The notes under the pieces: model-generated
What the model was told of the DNA's origin: nothing
The model's input: only the letters and a program-made list of their open reading frames with translations
The model's database searches: none
Translations under genes and position numbers: made by a program
In this document: positions 31,060 through 41,861 of the stretch, piece by piece
Numbering within the stretch: the first letter of the stretch is position 1
Layout of the letters: every line of letters starts with the position of its first letter
Assembly: GCF_000829395.1 (NCBI RefSeq)
Contig: NZ_AP014680.1
Coordinates: 1-64,000 of the forward strand
Length of the DNA stretch: 64,000 nucleotides
Direction of reading: 5' to 3'
DNA from: Paucilactobacillus hokkaidonensis JCM 18461
Lineage (GTDB): Bacteria > Bacillota > Bacilli > Lactobacillales > Lactobacillaceae

Positions 31060-31111
31060 AAAACAAGTTTAATTCTGAATGTGTTTATAGCAGAATTAAA
31101 CTTGTTTTTTA
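31060..31111. terminator. Bidirectional terminator between htrA and carB
   Basis: AAAACAAGTTTAATTCTG (31060-31077) is a perfect 18-base inverted repeat of 31091-31108, and reaches the carB stop codon. It serves both converging genes. Confidence 0.9.
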
Positions 31112-34100
31112 TATTGTATTTACTGTTGTTGGTAGCAGAATTGTTAAAATTCCAACGAGTGTATCTTTAGCCGTTAACAATGGAAGATTATTACTTAATG
31201 CAAAGTAGTTCAAGCTATCTGATGCAGATTGAAATTCATTATTGTTGGCCACCAAAGCAATGTTATTGGTCGCAATGCGACTTAAATCGAGTTCAGGTGT
31301 GTAAATAATTGGCAGGAGATTACTTTGCTGTAATAGTTTAATTATTACTGGATCGGCAGCTAAATCTTTAGTGATAATGATTTGTTTGTTTGCTACGGGA
31401 ATCGTTAAATGGTAACTATCTGACAAAGCGTCCAAGAGTGCTGTCTGCAAATTATCTCCCTGACCAATCGTTTCACCTGTTGATTTCATTTCCGGTGAAA
31501 GATGAGTTGGCACATCAGGTAGTTTTGAAAATGAAAATAGTGGGGCTTTGACCGAAACAGTGGCTATTTCAGGCATTAATCCTGGCTTAAGTTTGAGATC
31601 GGACAATGAAGCGCCTAGTATCAAATAAGTCGCTAATTTTGCCAGATGTTGATGTGTTACTTTGCTCATAAAGGGCACGGTTCTACTGGCACGTGGATTT
31701 ACTTCAATGACATACACTTTGTCGCTGACAATAAACTGGATATTCATCATTCCCTTGCACTTTAGACTCTTGCCGATCTTAGTGGCAATGGATTCAATTT
31801 GTTGTTTTTGTTTTGACGTCAGTCTTGGAGCAGGATAAATTGCAATCGAGTCTCCGGAATGAATTCCAGATCCTTCTAGATGCTCCATGATACCTGGAAT
31901 AAAGACGCCAATGCCATCGCTTAAAATATCAACTTCACATTCGATTCCTTTGACATAATGGTCAATCAAGATCGGTTGATTTGGTGATACAGCAATGGCT
32001 TGATTAACATATTTAGCTAATTGAGTTTGATTGTTAACGATTGCCATTGCCCGACCACCTAGGACGAAGCTTGGACGAACCATCACGGGATAAGAAATTG
32101 ATTGAGCAATTTTGGCAGCCGTATTTAAATCTGTGGCCGTATTACCAGCTGGTTGATTGATATGCTGTTTTGCCAGTAACGTTTCAAATTGATGGCGATC
32201 CTCAGTTTGAGTGATTGATTGCAGTGAAGTTCCCAAAATATTGACCCCATTATCAACTAATTGGTGAGTTAAGTTGATGGCTGTTTGACCACCAAATTGA
32301 ACGATTACTCCGAAAGGATGTTCTAACTTAATGACGTTCATAACACTTTCAATTGTTAATGGCTCAAAGTATAACTTATCTGAAATTGAAAAATCGGTAG
32401 AAACAGTTTCTGGATTGCTGTTAATAATAATGGCATGATACCCAGCAGCTTGAATAGCCTGAACACAATGAACAGTGGTGTAATCAAATTCAACCCCTTG
32501 TCCGATTCTTATTGGCCCGGATCCAATTACAAGCACGCTATTTTCTAAGGGGCTACTTTCGTTTTCAGTAGCAAAATAACTACTATAAAAGTAAGGGGTA
32601 GTACTAGCAAACTCACCGGCACATGTGTCAACCATTTTGTAAACTGGATTCAGTTGATATAGTTTACGTAAATTTTCAACAGCGGTAATTGGCTGGCTAG
32701 TTGCGGCTGCAATCATGGCATCACTAAAACCGAATTGTTTCGCAAGTTTCAAATTTTCAATCGACGATTGCGACTGTAATTGTTCAAATAAACTTTGAAT
32801 GTGAGCTAGTTTGTGTAAGAAAAAATAATTAATCTGGGTTGCTTGGTGAATTGATTCAATTGACCATTTTTTTGTCAGTGCTGTAAAGATGGCGAATAAA
32901 TGCAAGTCAGTGGGATGTGTTAATTGATTATGCAAGTTTGAATCAGTTTGGTTAGGCAAAACAAGTTTGTTTTGTAGCTGAGGGTTAATTTCTAGTGATT
33001 GAATTGCCTTAATCAAGGCTTCCTCAATAGTTAAACCAATTCCCATTACTTCCCCGGTAGCTTTCATTTGGGTGCCAAGCGTTCGATCAGCAGTATTAAA
33101 CTTATCAAATGGAAATCGTGGTATCTTAACCACCACGTAATCCAAGGCTGGTTCAAAAGCAGCCATGGTGGTTTTGGTCACTGGATTTGTAATTTCCGTT
33201 AAATTCAAACCAACGGCAATTTTTGCAGCAATCTTTGCAATTGGGTAACCAGTTGCTTTAGAAGCCAGTGCGGAGCTTCGGCTGACTCGTGGGTTAACCT
33301 CAATAATGTAGTATTGGTCGCTGTTAGGATCTTGAGCTAATTGAACATTACAACCGCCTTCAATTTTTAGTGCTTCTACAATTGCCAAAGAAGCGAAACG
33401 TAGCCGCTGAAACTCTTGGTCGGTTAATGTTTGCGTGGGAGCAACGACAATTGAATCACCAGTGTGAATTCCAACCGGATCAATGTTTTCCATACTGCAA
33501 ACGCTGATTTTATCGCCGTTATGGTCACGCATCACTTCAAATTCAATTTCTTTAAATCCAGCGATGCTTTTTTCAATCAAACACTCAGTTACTGGAGAAA
33601 GAGATAAACCCCGTTGAACGATTTTACGTAATTCCTGCTTTGTTTTGGCAATACCACCGCCAGTACCACCCAATGTGTAGGCTGGCCGAACGATAACTGG
33701 ATAGCCGATTTGATCTGCAAAGGTTATGGCGGCATTGGTTTTTTGGACGGTTAAACTGTCAGGAACTGGTTGATTAATGTTGAACATGAGGTCTTTAAAT
33801 GCTTCACGATCTTCAGCTTGTCGAATTGTCTGAAGACTAGTGCCTAATAATGCAATATTATTCCCTTTTAAAACACCGGCTTCATTCAGAGCGACGGCTA
33901 GGTTAAGACCTGTTTGCCCTCCTAAAGTCGGTAAAAGTGCATCAGGCTGCTCTGCTTTTAAAATACTAGTGACAGAAGCTAAATTGAGCGGCTTCAAATA
34001 AATTTTATCGGCAATACCATCATCAGTCATAATCGTGGCTGGATTAGAGTTAATCAAGACAACCTCATATCCTTCTTCACGAAGGCTTAAACAGGCCTGA

Positions 34101-34192
34101 CTGCCAGCGTAGTCGAACTCGGCGGCTTGGCCAATGGCAATTGGCCCGGAACCGATGACAACAATTTTGTGAATTTGATTATTTTTAGGCAT
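31109..34192 (-). CDS. carB: Carbamoyl-phosphate synthase large subunit
   Basis: Makes carbamoyl phosphate from bicarbonate, ammonia and two ATP. The 1027-aa protein has two homologous ATP-grasp halves, each beginning with a VIGSGPI.IGQ motif (near residues 12 and 554), plus [15 protein letters not shown] and [14 protein letters not shown]. It is somewhat shorter than the usual 1050-1070 aa, and the C-terminal allosteric domain is weakly conserved. That fits an arginine-pathway enzyme rather than a UMP-controlled one. It overlaps carA by 8 bases and is convergent with htrA. Confidence 0.96.
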   Translation of the reverse strand: MPKNNQIHKIVVIGSGPIAIGQAAEFDYAGSQACLSLREEGYEVVLINSNPATIMTDDGIADKIYLKPLNLASVTSILKAEQPDALLPTLGGQTGLNLAVALNEAGVLKGNNIALLGTSLQTIRQAEDREAFKDLMFNINQPVPDSLTVQKTNAAITFADQIGYPVIVRPAYTLGGTGGGIAKTKQELRKIVQRGLSLSPVTECLIEKSIAGFKEIEFEVMRDHNGDKISVCSMENIDPVGIHTGDSIVVAPTQTLTDQEFQRLRFASLAIVEALKIEGGCNVQLAQDPNSDQYYIIEVNPRVSRSSALASKATGYPIAKIAAKIAVGLNLTEITNPVTKTTMAAFEPALDYVVVKIPRFPFDKFNTADRTLGTQMKATGEVMGIGLTIEEALIKAIQSLEINPQLQNKLVLPNQTDSNLHNQLTHPTDLHLFAIFTALTKKWSIESIHQATQINYFFLHKLAHIQSLFEQLQSQSSIENLKLAKQFGFSDAMIAAATSQPITAVENLRKLYQLNPVYKMVDTCAGEFASTTPYFYSSYFATENESSPLENSVLVIGSGPIRIGQGVEFDYTTVHCVQAIQAAGYHAIIINSNPETVSTDFSISDKLYFEPLTIESVMNVIKLEHPFGVIVQFGGQTAINLTHQLVDNGVNILGTSLQSITQTEDRHQFETLLAKQHINQPAGNTATDLNTAAKIAQSISYPVMVRPSFVLGGRAMAIVNNQTQLAKYVNQAIAVSPNQPILIDHYVKGIECEVDILSDGIGVFIPGIMEHLEGSGIHSGDSIAIYPAPRLTSKQKQQIESIATKIGKSLKCKGMMNIQFIVSDKVYVIEVNPRASRTVPFMSKVTHQHLAKLATYLILGASLSDLKLKPGLMPEIATVSVKAPLFSFSKLPDVPTHLSPEMKSTGETIGQGDNLQTALLDALSDSYHLTIPVANKQIIITKDLAADPVIIKLLQQSNLLPIIYTPELDLSRIATNNIALVANNNEFQSASDSLNYFALSNNLPLLTAKDTLVGILTILLPTTVNTI

Positions 34193-35267
34193 GCTGTTTA
34201 ACTCCTTTTGTCATTAATTGGGTGAACTGGGTGAAAAAATTTTGTCCGTCAAGGGGACCAGGGTTAGCTTCGGGATGGTATTGGACGCTAATAACTGGTA
34301 GAAAATTATGCTTGAGGCCTTCAATAGTACGATCATTGCCTTCGATGGCACAAATGGATAAGTCAGTATCTGATAATGAGTTTTTATCGACTGCGTATCC
34401 ATGATTTTGGCTGGTCATAATAGTTTGGTTGGTTTCCGTCAATGTCACGGGATGATTCAAACCACGATGGCCAAAAGGTAACTTATAGGTCGTAGCCCCG
34501 TTTGCTAATGCGATTAATTGATGTCCCAAGCAGATTCCAGCTAGTGGAAATAATTGTTCTAATTGGTTAATTAATACAAAGTTAGCTTCATATTCGGTTG
34601 GATTACCCGGACCATTAGAAAGCAAAATTCCATCTGGCTGGCAATCTTTGATTGATTGCAGGTCTGTTGTTTGGCCTGGCAAAACGGTGACGTTACAACC
34701 AGCAGCTTGTAATTGTGTGACGATTGCTTGTTTACTACCAAAGTCCAATAAAACAACATGGAATTTATGGTTCGTGTTTTTAGCAAAAGCCACTGTATTA
34801 TTTGATACTTCAATTTGTGCATGCAATGCAAGATAGACGTGCTCAAAATCTTGTGTTGCAATTGGTTGATTGGTAATCACTGCCTTTAGTGTTCCAAATT
34901 GCCGAATGTGCTTAGTTAACATTCGCGTATCAATATTGCTGATGCCAGGGATTCCTTGATCAGCTAAAAATTTATTCAGACTTAACTGATAGTTATGATG
35001 TGAACTTTCGTTTTCTAATTGATGGACAATTATCGCCTGGCAACAGGCATGTGTGGCTTGGCTTTGCATGAGATTAACACCATATGTTCCAATTAATGGA
35101 TATGTAAAAGTAATCAGTTGCCCAGTGTATGAAGGATCAGTGATGGCCTCTTGATAACCGGTCATACCAGTATTGAAAACCAATTCACCTGCTACACATT
35201 GGTTATTGGCACCAAATGAGATACCAGTGAAAGTTGTTCCATCTGATAATGTAATATATTTTTTCAT
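34185..35267 (-). CDS. carA: Carbamoyl-phosphate synthase small subunit
   Basis: Glutaminase subunit that feeds ammonia to CarB, 360 aa. The N-terminal domain starts [19 protein letters not shown]. The class I amidotransferase part has LSNGPGNP, the nucleophile Cys in [14 protein letters not shown] near 245 and the His/Glu pair in [13 protein letters not shown] near 330. It is divergent from argC across a 242-base gap holding AT-rich operator-like repeats, so arginine control is likely. Confidence 0.96.
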   Translation of the reverse strand: MKKYITLSDGTTFTGISFGANNQCVAGELVFNTGMTGYQEAITDPSYTGQLITFTYPLIGTYGVNLMQSQATHACCQAIIVHQLENESSHHNYQLSLNKFLADQGIPGISNIDTRMLTKHIRQFGTLKAVITNQPIATQDFEHVYLALHAQIEVSNNTVAFAKNTNHKFHVVLLDFGSKQAIVTQLQAAGCNVTVLPGQTTDLQSIKDCQPDGILLSNGPGNPTEYEANFVLINQLEQLFPLAGICLGHQLIALANGATTYKLPFGHRGLNHPVTLTETNQTIMTSQNHGYAVDKNSLSDTDLSICAIEGNDRTIEGLKHNFLPVISVQYHPEANPGPLDGQNFFTQFTQLMTKGVKQHA

Positions 35268-35509
35268 GCAAGATCGCTCCTTTTAATGAATATTTATTAA
35301 CTACATAGTAAACTCTATTTACCTGCAATAGTCAATTATTTTTTGACGCTGCTTGTATTTAAAGCGAATAAATAATCATTTTTAGCGATAATTAATGCAT
35401 TTTATAAAAATATACTTGCATTATTTTCATAGCAAGAGTAATCTAATTTCAACGCAGATGTGATTAAACATTCATATTAATGCATAATAACTTTAAAAGA
35501 GATGATCAA
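35268..35509. promoter_or_regulatory. Divergent carA/argC control region with ARG-box-like sites
   Basis: Toward argC there is TTGCAT (35416-35421), a 17-bp spacer and TAATCT (35439-35444). Sequences resembling ArgR/AhrC half-sites occur at 35287-35299 (TGAATATTTATTA), about 35369-35384 (GCGAATAAATAATCAT) and 35469-35490 (CATTCATATTAATGCATAAT). Arginine repression of both operons is inferred from these and from the genes. Confidence 0.55.
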
Positions 35510-36538
35510 ATGCAAGTTGGTTTAATTGGAATATCAGGTTATGGTGGCACGCAACTATATCAACTGTTAAAACACCACCCGCATATTGACAATATTCATT
35601 TATACGGTCACGACTTAACCAAAGCTAAGCCAGTTAATCAGGTTATTCCCGGTTTGATCCACGAGTCAGGGACATTGGTACCATATGATGCTAATCAAAT
35701 CATGGCCGAAAACGATGTAGTATTTTTTGCGACATCTGCTGGCGTAACGACTAAGTTAGCGAAACCGTTTTTAGAACATGATTTTCCGGTCATTGATTTG
35801 TCTGGTGACTTCCGCTTAAAAAGCGGCGCAATGTTTACTAAGTGGTATCACAAACAAGCACCAGCAACAGCGTGGCTACAACAAGCACACTATGGATTAG
35901 CAGACTTTAGTTCGGCAGAGCAAAGTAACTATATTGCTAATCCAGGTTGTTATGCCACAGCAACGTTACTCGGATTAGCTCCAGTGGTAATGCATCAATG
36001 GATTGATCCGACCAGTATCATTGTGGATGCCAAATCTGGTACTTCAGGTGCAGGTAAGCAGTTATCAGAAATGACGCATTTTAGTAATACCAATGAAAAT
36101 TTGCAAATTTATAAAGTAAATCAACACCAACACATTCCGGAAATTATGCAACAACTGCAGTGTTGGAACAGTGACATATCTGCAATTCAATTCACAACAA
36201 CATTAGTACCATTGACCCGTGGATTGATGAGCACCATTTACGTCAAAGTAAAAACAGGAATTAGTGAACAGCAAGTTGAGCAATCGTTTGAACAAACATT
36301 TGCGGATAAAGCCGATATTCATTATTGTCACCAGAAACTACCAATGGTTAAGCAAGTTGTGGGTACAAATTATTGTGATGTTGGGATGGTATTTAACCCC
36401 GTAACAAAGATTATTACCATTGTTAGCGTGATTGATAATTTAATTAAAGGTGCCGGCGGACAAGCCATTCAAAATTTAAATCAACGCTTTGGATTTTCAC
36501 TCAATCAAGGGTTGTCACTAGAACCTATTTGGCCTTAA
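35510..36538 (+). CDS. argC: N-acetyl-gamma-glutamyl-phosphate reductase
   Basis: NADPH-dependent third step of arginine synthesis. ATG 35510 (342 aa) gives the normal start MQVGLIGISGYGG and is preceded by AAAAGAGATGA; the frame from 35480 lacks a ribosome site. The Rossmann motif is GISGYGGTQL, the catalytic Cys is in NPGCYATAT near 144, and HQHIPEI lies near 205. It is first in the argCJBDF operon and 12 bases before argJ. Confidence 0.95.
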   Translation: MQVGLIGISGYGGTQLYQLLKHHPHIDNIHLYGHDLTKAKPVNQVIPGLIHESGTLVPYDANQIMAENDVVFFATSAGVTTKLAKPFLEHDFPVIDLSGDFRLKSGAMFTKWYHKQAPATAWLQQAHYGLADFSSAEQSNYIANPGCYATATLLGLAPVVMHQWIDPTSIIVDAKSGTSGAGKQLSEMTHFSNTNENLQIYKVNQHQHIPEIMQQLQCWNSDISAIQFTTTLVPLTRGLMSTIYVKVKTGISEQQVEQSFEQTFADKADIHYCHQKLPMVKQVVGTNYCDVGMVFNPVTKIITIVSVIDNLIKGAGGQAIQNLNQRFGFSLNQGLSLEPIWP

Positions 36539-36550
36539 GGAGGAATTTAC

Positions 36551-37756
36551 ATGCAAGTATTAGAACAAAAAATTAACGAGATCAAGTTTACATGGCCGCT
36601 CGGCTTTTATAGCGATGCAGTCCATAGCGGTTTGAAAGCGGATAAAAAAGATTTGGGTTGGCTTTATTCTGAAGTTCCCGCAAAAGCAGCAGGTGTTTAT
36701 ACAACTAATCAATTTCAAGCAGCACCGATTAAGTTAACCAAACAAACCATTAACCATGCCCATATGTTACAAGCAATGATAATTAATAGTGCGAATGCCA
36801 ATTCTTGTACAGGACAGCAAGGAGAACTGGATGCACAAACGATGCAGCAATTAGCGGCACAACAATTACATCTTGAGCCGGCAATGGTCGGGGTAGCATC
36901 AACAGGTATTATTGGTCAGTTGCTCCCCATGACAAAAGTTACTGCTGGAATATCAATGTTAAAGCTGGCTAATAGTGCTGATATTATTTCAGCAATTCAA
37001 ACTACTGACCAACATGAAAAAAAGATTAGTGTGCAAGTCAGCCTTAATGATGGTCAATCTATCATAATTACCGGATTTGCTAAGGGATCAGGGATGATTC
37101 ATCCTAATATGGCAACCATGCTTGGCTTTGTCACCACTGATGCTGACATTGACGGTATTGATTTACAACAACTTTTGAGCGGACAGGTAGATGACACGTT
37201 TAATCAAATTACAGTTGATGGTGATACTTCAACCAATGACATGGTGATTGCTTTGGCAAATGGAAAAAGTAACGTTCAGGTGGTCCCTGAAACGGCAGAG
37301 TTTACAATCTTTGCGCAGGCCTTTAAACAGGTTTTAAGTACCCTTGCTAAAGGAATTGCTTCGGATGGTGAAGGAGCCACAAAACTAGTCGAAGTTAACG
37401 TCACCAGTGCTGAGAGCCACTTAGCGGCGCAGCAAGTTGCGAAAGCAATTGTTGGATCGAACCTGGTTAAAGCAGCTATTTTTGGTGCGGATGCCAATTG
37501 GGGTCGCATCATGGGCGCCATTGGGCAGACTGACGCCAAAATTGATCCAACTAATGTCATGATTATGATCAATGGAGTGGCAATCGTTAAACAAAGTCAG
37601 GGAATTGAATATGATCATTTCGCGATGCAACAAGCGCTAGAACAGTCATTTATCACAATTGATGTTGATGTGCATGCTGGGACAAGTAGCGGGCAGGCAT
37701 GGGGATGCGATTTAACCTACAACTATGTCAAAATCAATGCTGCTTATCACAGTTAG
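36551..37756 (+). CDS. argJ: Glutamate N-acetyltransferase / amino-acid acetyltransferase
   Basis: Transfers acetyl groups from N-acetylornithine to glutamate, which makes the pathway cyclic. The 401-aa precursor self-cleaves before the Thr in KGSGMIHPNMATMLGF near residue 190, giving alpha and beta chains. Other conserved parts are NSANANSCTG near 78 and VDGDTSTNDMV near 223. AAGGAGG is its ribosome site. No separate argA or argE is seen here, consistent with ArgJ recycling. Confidence 0.95.
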   Translation: MQVLEQKINEIKFTWPLGFYSDAVHSGLKADKKDLGWLYSEVPAKAAGVYTTNQFQAAPIKLTKQTINHAHMLQAMIINSANANSCTGQQGELDAQTMQQLAAQQLHLEPAMVGVASTGIIGQLLPMTKVTAGISMLKLANSADIISAIQTTDQHEKKISVQVSLNDGQSIIITGFAKGSGMIHPNMATMLGFVTTDADIDGIDLQQLLSGQVDDTFNQITVDGDTSTNDMVIALANGKSNVQVVPETAEFTIFAQAFKQVLSTLAKGIASDGEGATKLVEVNVTSAESHLAAQQVAKAIVGSNLVKAAIFGADANWGRIMGAIGQTDAKIDPTNVMIMINGVAIVKQSQGIEYDHFAMQQALEQSFITIDVDVHAGTSSGQAWGCDLTYNYVKINAAYHS

Positions 37757-37767
37757 GAGAAAAGCGG

Positions 37768-38511
37768 ATGAAAAATAAACTAATTGTGATTAAGTTAGGT
37801 GGAAATGCAACCAAGCAATTAACGACTAGTTTTTTTAACCAGTTACAAATGTGGATTGAGATGGGGATCGAAATTTTAATTGTTCATGGTGGGGGCCCAC
37901 AAATCACTGAATTAAGTCAAAGACTACATCTAAAAGCAGATAAAATTGATGGAATTCGAGTCACTGACGCAGCAACTTTAAATATTACCCGGGAAATTTT
38001 ATTGGGACTAGTGCAGCCGCAACTTTGTGCAACGCTGGTCCAGCATGGGTTACCAGTAATTGGGTTAAATACCAGCGATAATCAATTGTTGCTGGGCACA
38101 TATTTAAATCAATCAAAATATGGTTTGGTTGGACAAATTGAGCAAATTAATAGTACATGGCTGCATCACCAGTTAAAGCAACAAATTGGCGTGTTAGCGC
38201 CATTAGCAATGACTACGGATGGACAATGGCTAAATGTCAATGCTGACCAGGCTGCGGCTGATATTGCAGTTTTACTAGGAGCGGATCGATTAGTAATGCT
38301 CACAGATGTGCCTGGTGTAATTTCTAACGGGCAGATTATTAATTCGATTGATGAACAACTTAGTTCAAAATTAATTAACCAATCAGTAATAAAAAGTGGC
38401 ATGCAACCTAAAATAAAGGCCGCTTTTAGGGCGTTACACCAGGGGGTAGCACGAGTATCGATTACCAATGATCTAACAAATCAAGGGACCGTGATGAATA
38501 CGGTCAGTTGA
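37768..38511 (+). CDS. argB: Acetylglutamate kinase
   Basis: Phosphorylates N-acetylglutamate, the second step. ATG 37768 (247 aa) is preceded by TTAGGAGAA; the frame from 37699 overlaps argJ. Motifs are IKLGGNA near the start, IVHGGGPQITELS near 40, NVNADQAAADIAVLLGADRL near 165 and GMQPKIKAA near 215. Normal length for the short, arginine-insensitive or weakly sensitive type. Confidence 0.95.
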   Translation: MKNKLIVIKLGGNATKQLTTSFFNQLQMWIEMGIEILIVHGGGPQITELSQRLHLKADKIDGIRVTDAATLNITREILLGLVQPQLCATLVQHGLPVIGLNTSDNQLLLGTYLNQSKYGLVGQIEQINSTWLHHQLKQQIGVLAPLAMTTDGQWLNVNADQAAADIAVLLGADRLVMLTDVPGVISNGQIINSIDEQLSSKLINQSVIKSGMQPKIKAAFRALHQGVARVSITNDLTNQGTVMNTVS

Positions 38512-38533
38512 ACTTATTGAAAGGGATGATTTG

Positions 38534-39670
38534 ATGAAATATGTATTTCCAACTTATCAGCGATATCCAATCGAGATTGTTGATGGTCATGACTGGCATT
38601 TAGTTGATCAAAAAGGTAATGAATATTTAGACTTTACTAGTGGTATTGGTGTATGTAATTTAGGCTATCATAATGCAGCGATTACTAATGCACTAAAGCA
38701 GCAAGCAGAGCATATTTGGCATACATCCAATCTGTATGAAAACCAACTTCAAGATCAAGTCGCACATAAATTAGGTACAGGAGAAATGTTAGCTTTTTTC
38801 TGTAATTCTGGTACTGAAGCGAACGAGGCTGCATTAAAATTAGCACGTAAATTTACGGGCAAGAGTAAGGTAATTACGTTTAATAATAGTTTTCACGGCC
38901 GGACATATGGTTCCATGTCATTAACTGGTAATCCAGCTATTAAAATTGGTTTTACTCCGTTAGTGCCCGACATTGAGTTTGCACCATATAATGATGTTGC
39001 CGCCATTAAACAAATTACGGGCCAAGTTGCCGCAGTTATCTTGGAAGTGGTCCAAGGTGAAGGTGGTGTTTATCCGGCTAGTCGAGAGTGGCTTAAACAA
39101 GTGCAACAAGCGTGTCATGATAATGGAGCACTCTTAATTATTGACGAAGTCCAAAGTGGAATGGGGCGGACGGGTTCTAAATTTGCCTATCAGCAGTTTG
39201 GATTAGAGCCTGATATTGTCACTGTAGCCAAAGGACTTGGCAATGGGGTTCCTGTTGGAGCGATGTTAGGAAAACCAAAATTAAAATCAGCCTTTGGCCC
39301 GGGAACACATGGAACTACGTTTGGTGGTAACAATTTAGTGATGGCAGCAGCCAATGCTGTTTTAGATCAATTAACACCGCCATTTTTAGCAACGGTAGAG
39401 GATAAATCACAGCAGGTATGGCAATACTTGCACACAGAAATTGAATCTTTGTCAACGGTGGAAAGTATTTCTGGGCTTGGGTTGATGATCGGAATTCATG
39501 TGACCGATCAGTTACCGGTGGATCAAATAATTACGCAGCTGCAACAACAAGGCTTGTTAACCCTTTCGGCTAAACATAACACACTGCGATTATTGCCACC
39601 ACTGACAATGACTGTAACTGATTTATTGGGCGGATTAAAAAGCATCAAGACAGTTTTAAGCGAGGAGTAA
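38534..39670 (+). CDS. argD: Acetylornithine aminotransferase
   Basis: PLP enzyme of class III that makes N-acetylornithine from the semialdehyde. ATG 38534 (378 aa), with AAAGGGATGA upstream; TTG 38531 directly before it is less likely. Motifs are FCNSGTEANEAALKLARKF near 95, NSFHGRTYGSMSLTG near 125, LEVVQGEGGVYPAS near 170, IDEVQSGMGRTG near 203 and the PLP lysine in VAKGLGNGVPVGAML near 234. Confidence 0.94.
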   Translation: MKYVFPTYQRYPIEIVDGHDWHLVDQKGNEYLDFTSGIGVCNLGYHNAAITNALKQQAEHIWHTSNLYENQLQDQVAHKLGTGEMLAFFCNSGTEANEAALKLARKFTGKSKVITFNNSFHGRTYGSMSLTGNPAIKIGFTPLVPDIEFAPYNDVAAIKQITGQVAAVILEVVQGEGGVYPASREWLKQVQQACHDNGALLIIDEVQSGMGRTGSKFAYQQFGLEPDIVTVAKGLGNGVPVGAMLGKPKLKSAFGPGTHGTTFGGNNLVMAAANAVLDQLTPPFLATVEDKSQQVWQYLHTEIESLSTVESISGLGLMIGIHVTDQLPVDQIITQLQQQGLLTLSAKHNTLRLLPPLTMTVTDLLGGLKSIKTVLSEE

Positions 39671-39674
39671 GTAA

Positions 39675-40694
39675 ATGAATCATTTTCAAGGTAAATCTTT
39701 TTTAAAGGAATTAGACTTCAGTCCGGCGGAACTAAATTATTTGATTGATTTTGCAGCCCACTTAAAACAGCTCAAGCAACAAAATATTCCGCATCAATAT
39801 TTACTAGGAAAAAATATTGCATTGCTGTTTGAAAAAACATCGACTCGAACGCGGTCCGCATTTACAGTTGGGGCCACGGATCTAGGTGCGCATCCGGAAT
39901 TTTTGGGTAAGGATGACATTCAGTTTGGAAAAAAAGAATCAACCGTTGATACAGCTAAAGTGTTGGGACGAATGTTTGATGGGATTGAGTATCGAGGATA
40001 TGCACAAGCGACAGTTGAAACGCTAGCACAGTACAGTGGTGTTCCTGTATGGAATGGATTAACTAATGAATGGCATCCAACACAAATGATTGCCGATTTT
40101 TTAACTCTAAAGGAACATTTTGGGTATTTGAAGGGATTGACGCTGACTTATTTAGGAGATGGGCGTAATAATATGGGTAATTCACTGTTAATTACTGCCG
40201 CAAAGTTAGGTGTTAACATCCATATTGCAGCGCCGAAAACTTTATGGCCGAAACAAGAGATTATCGATCAGGCAAAACAAAACGCAAAGGCTAGTGGCAG
40301 TCATGTACTGTTAACAGAGGATCATTTAGCCGCAGTAGTTGGAGCAGATGCATTGTATACGGATGTTTGGATTTCAATGGGTGAGAAGATTGATGTTGCG
40401 GCACGGATTAATGCTTTGCGACCATATCAGATTGATCAAGAACTGTTAGCTGCAACAAATAAAGCTGAAACCGTGGTGATGCATTGTCTGCCAGCATATC
40501 ATAATCATGATACGGCTGTTGGTAAAAAGTTGGGCGAGCAATTTGGCATGGATGCAATTGAGATTACTGACGATGTATTTAATGGATCGCAGTCATTAGT
40601 TTTCACTGAGGCTGAAAATAGACTTCATGCAATTAAGGCTATTATAGCTGCGACATTAGGTAATTTGTTTATTCCAGATCTGAGTGTACAATAA
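39675..40694 (+). CDS. argF: Ornithine carbamoyltransferase
   Basis: Joins carbamoyl phosphate and ornithine to citrulline. Of 339 aa, the carbamoyl-phosphate loop reads [11 protein letters not shown] near 53, [12 protein letters not shown] lies near 133, DVWISMGEK near 232 and the catalytic [11 protein letters not shown] near 270. Presence in a biosynthetic operon with carAB suggests the anabolic enzyme rather than the arginine-deiminase one. It starts 4 bases after argD and is closed by a terminator. Confidence 0.95.
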   Translation: MNHFQGKSFLKELDFSPAELNYLIDFAAHLKQLKQQNIPHQYLLGKNIALLFEKTSTRTRSAFTVGATDLGAHPEFLGKDDIQFGKKESTVDTAKVLGRMFDGIEYRGYAQATVETLAQYSGVPVWNGLTNEWHPTQMIADFLTLKEHFGYLKGLTLTYLGDGRNNMGNSLLITAAKLGVNIHIAAPKTLWPKQEIIDQAKQNAKASGSHVLLTEDHLAAVVGADALYTDVWISMGEKIDVAARINALRPYQIDQELLAATNKAETVVMHCLPAYHNHDTAVGKKLGEQFGMDAIEITDDVFNGSQSLVFTEAENRLHAIKAIIAATLGNLFIPDLSVQ

Positions 40695-40756
40695 GGCACA
40701 TAAAACTTAGACTGATACCTTCTGGGGGAACGTTCTAACAATATATATAAATAAAA

Positions 40757-40803
40757 TAACGGAGATTCGGCAAACCACAGGTTGCATTGGATCTCCGTTT
40801 TAT
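40757..40803 (+). terminator. argCJBDF terminator
   Basis: AACGGAGAT (40758-40766) pairs with ATCTCCGTT (40791-40799), followed by a T-rich tail. Confidence 0.85.
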
Positions 40804-41022
40804 AATACATATTTAGAAGTTAAAGTTCGGAATTATATTGATTAACCCACATATAGGTATCTGAAAAGGGCATAATTAGAGAAAGACGAACGACAAATAT
40901 ATTTATACTAGTATAATGCGCAAAAAAGCCTAAAAATGGTTAAATTTAACGAACAAAATAAGTTACAGGAAATGAAGTAGTTCAGTAGTCATTTTGCAAG
41001 TATTTTTTTGAAATAATTAATC

Positions 41023-41326
41023 TGTGGAAAACTCTGTGGAAACTTTCTGGTATAATTGTTAAGAAAGTATAAAGCCCCCCAGAACAACTGTTATAGCAGT
41101 TGAAAAAGTTATCCACAGACGGGCCCACCACTTGTGGATAACTAACAACCAAACAAACGAAAGTAGTCTTAATCGTTGGTACATCAACTGTTTGTAACTG
41201 CTATCACGAACGAGTGTTTCTGTGCAAAACTGTGGATAAAAAATATTTTAAAAAAACGAAGTCAATAGAGTTTGAAACTTATTTTTAATTAAAAATATCT
41301 TAACCTGTGGAAAACTCTGTGGATAA
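41023..41326. other. DnaA-box cluster upstream of rlmH
   Basis: Within 304 bases there are four perfect DnaA boxes (41109-41117 forward; 41133-41141, 41231-41239 and 41318-41326 reverse). Three near-perfect ones are TGTGGAAAA at 41023-41031 and 41306-41314, and TGTGGAAAC at 41035-41043. An extended -10, TGGTATAAT (41048-41056), lies just after the first pair. The cluster is about as dense as oriC itself but about 40 kb away. The rest of the 40695-41347 gap shows only the argF terminator. Confidence 0.85.
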
Positions 41327-41347
41327 CTTGTTGAAAGGTCGTTAGTT

Positions 41348-41827
41348 ATGAACATCAAAATTATCGGTGTGGGGAAATTAAAGGAAAAGTATTTTAAAGC
41401 TGGGATTGCGGAATATGCAAAACGATTAGGTCGGTTTTGTAAATTTGAGATTATAGAAGTTCCAGATGAAAAAGCACCAGAGTCATTGAGTCAGGCCGAA
41501 ATGGACGATGTGATGGAAAAAGAGGGTCAACGAATACTAGGCAAAATAAAAGATCGCGAGTACGTGTATGCACTCGCAATCAAAGGAAAAGAACGTTCCT
41601 CAGAAGAATTTGCAGCTGAAATTCAGCGGTTAACTACGTATGGTCATTCTGATATTACGTTTGTGATTGGTGGTTCTTTAGGACTGTCTAAAGAGGTAAT
41701 GAAGCGATCTGATGATCAGATGTCGTTTGGAAGGTTTACATTGCCGCATCAATTAATGAGATTGGTGCTGAGCGAACAAATTTACCGAGCATTTATGATC
41801 AATGAGGGAAGTCCATATCATAAGTGA
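41348..41827 (+). CDS. rlmH: 23S rRNA pseudouridine-1915 N3-methyltransferase RlmH
   Basis: SPOUT methyltransferase acting on 23S rRNA of the assembled ribosome. The 159-aa product starts [20 protein letters not shown]. The knot motif is [13 protein letters not shown] near 105 and the C-terminus has [28 protein letters not shown], all typical. GAAAGG precedes the ATG. A DnaA-box cluster occupies its upstream region. Confidence 0.97.
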   Translation: MNIKIIGVGKLKEKYFKAGIAEYAKRLGRFCKFEIIEVPDEKAPESLSQAEMDDVMEKEGQRILGKIKDREYVYALAIKGKERSSEEFAAEIQRLTTYGHSDITFVIGGSLGLSKEVMKRSDDQMSFGRFTLPHQLMRLVLSEQIYRAFMINEGSPYHK

Positions 41828-41861
41828 TGTGAACAGTAATAAAGAAGGCATTAATAGAAAT

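Noticed and set aside
34222-34861. Short open frames on both strands inside carA
   Set aside because: They are out-of-frame shadows of a clearly conserved enzyme.
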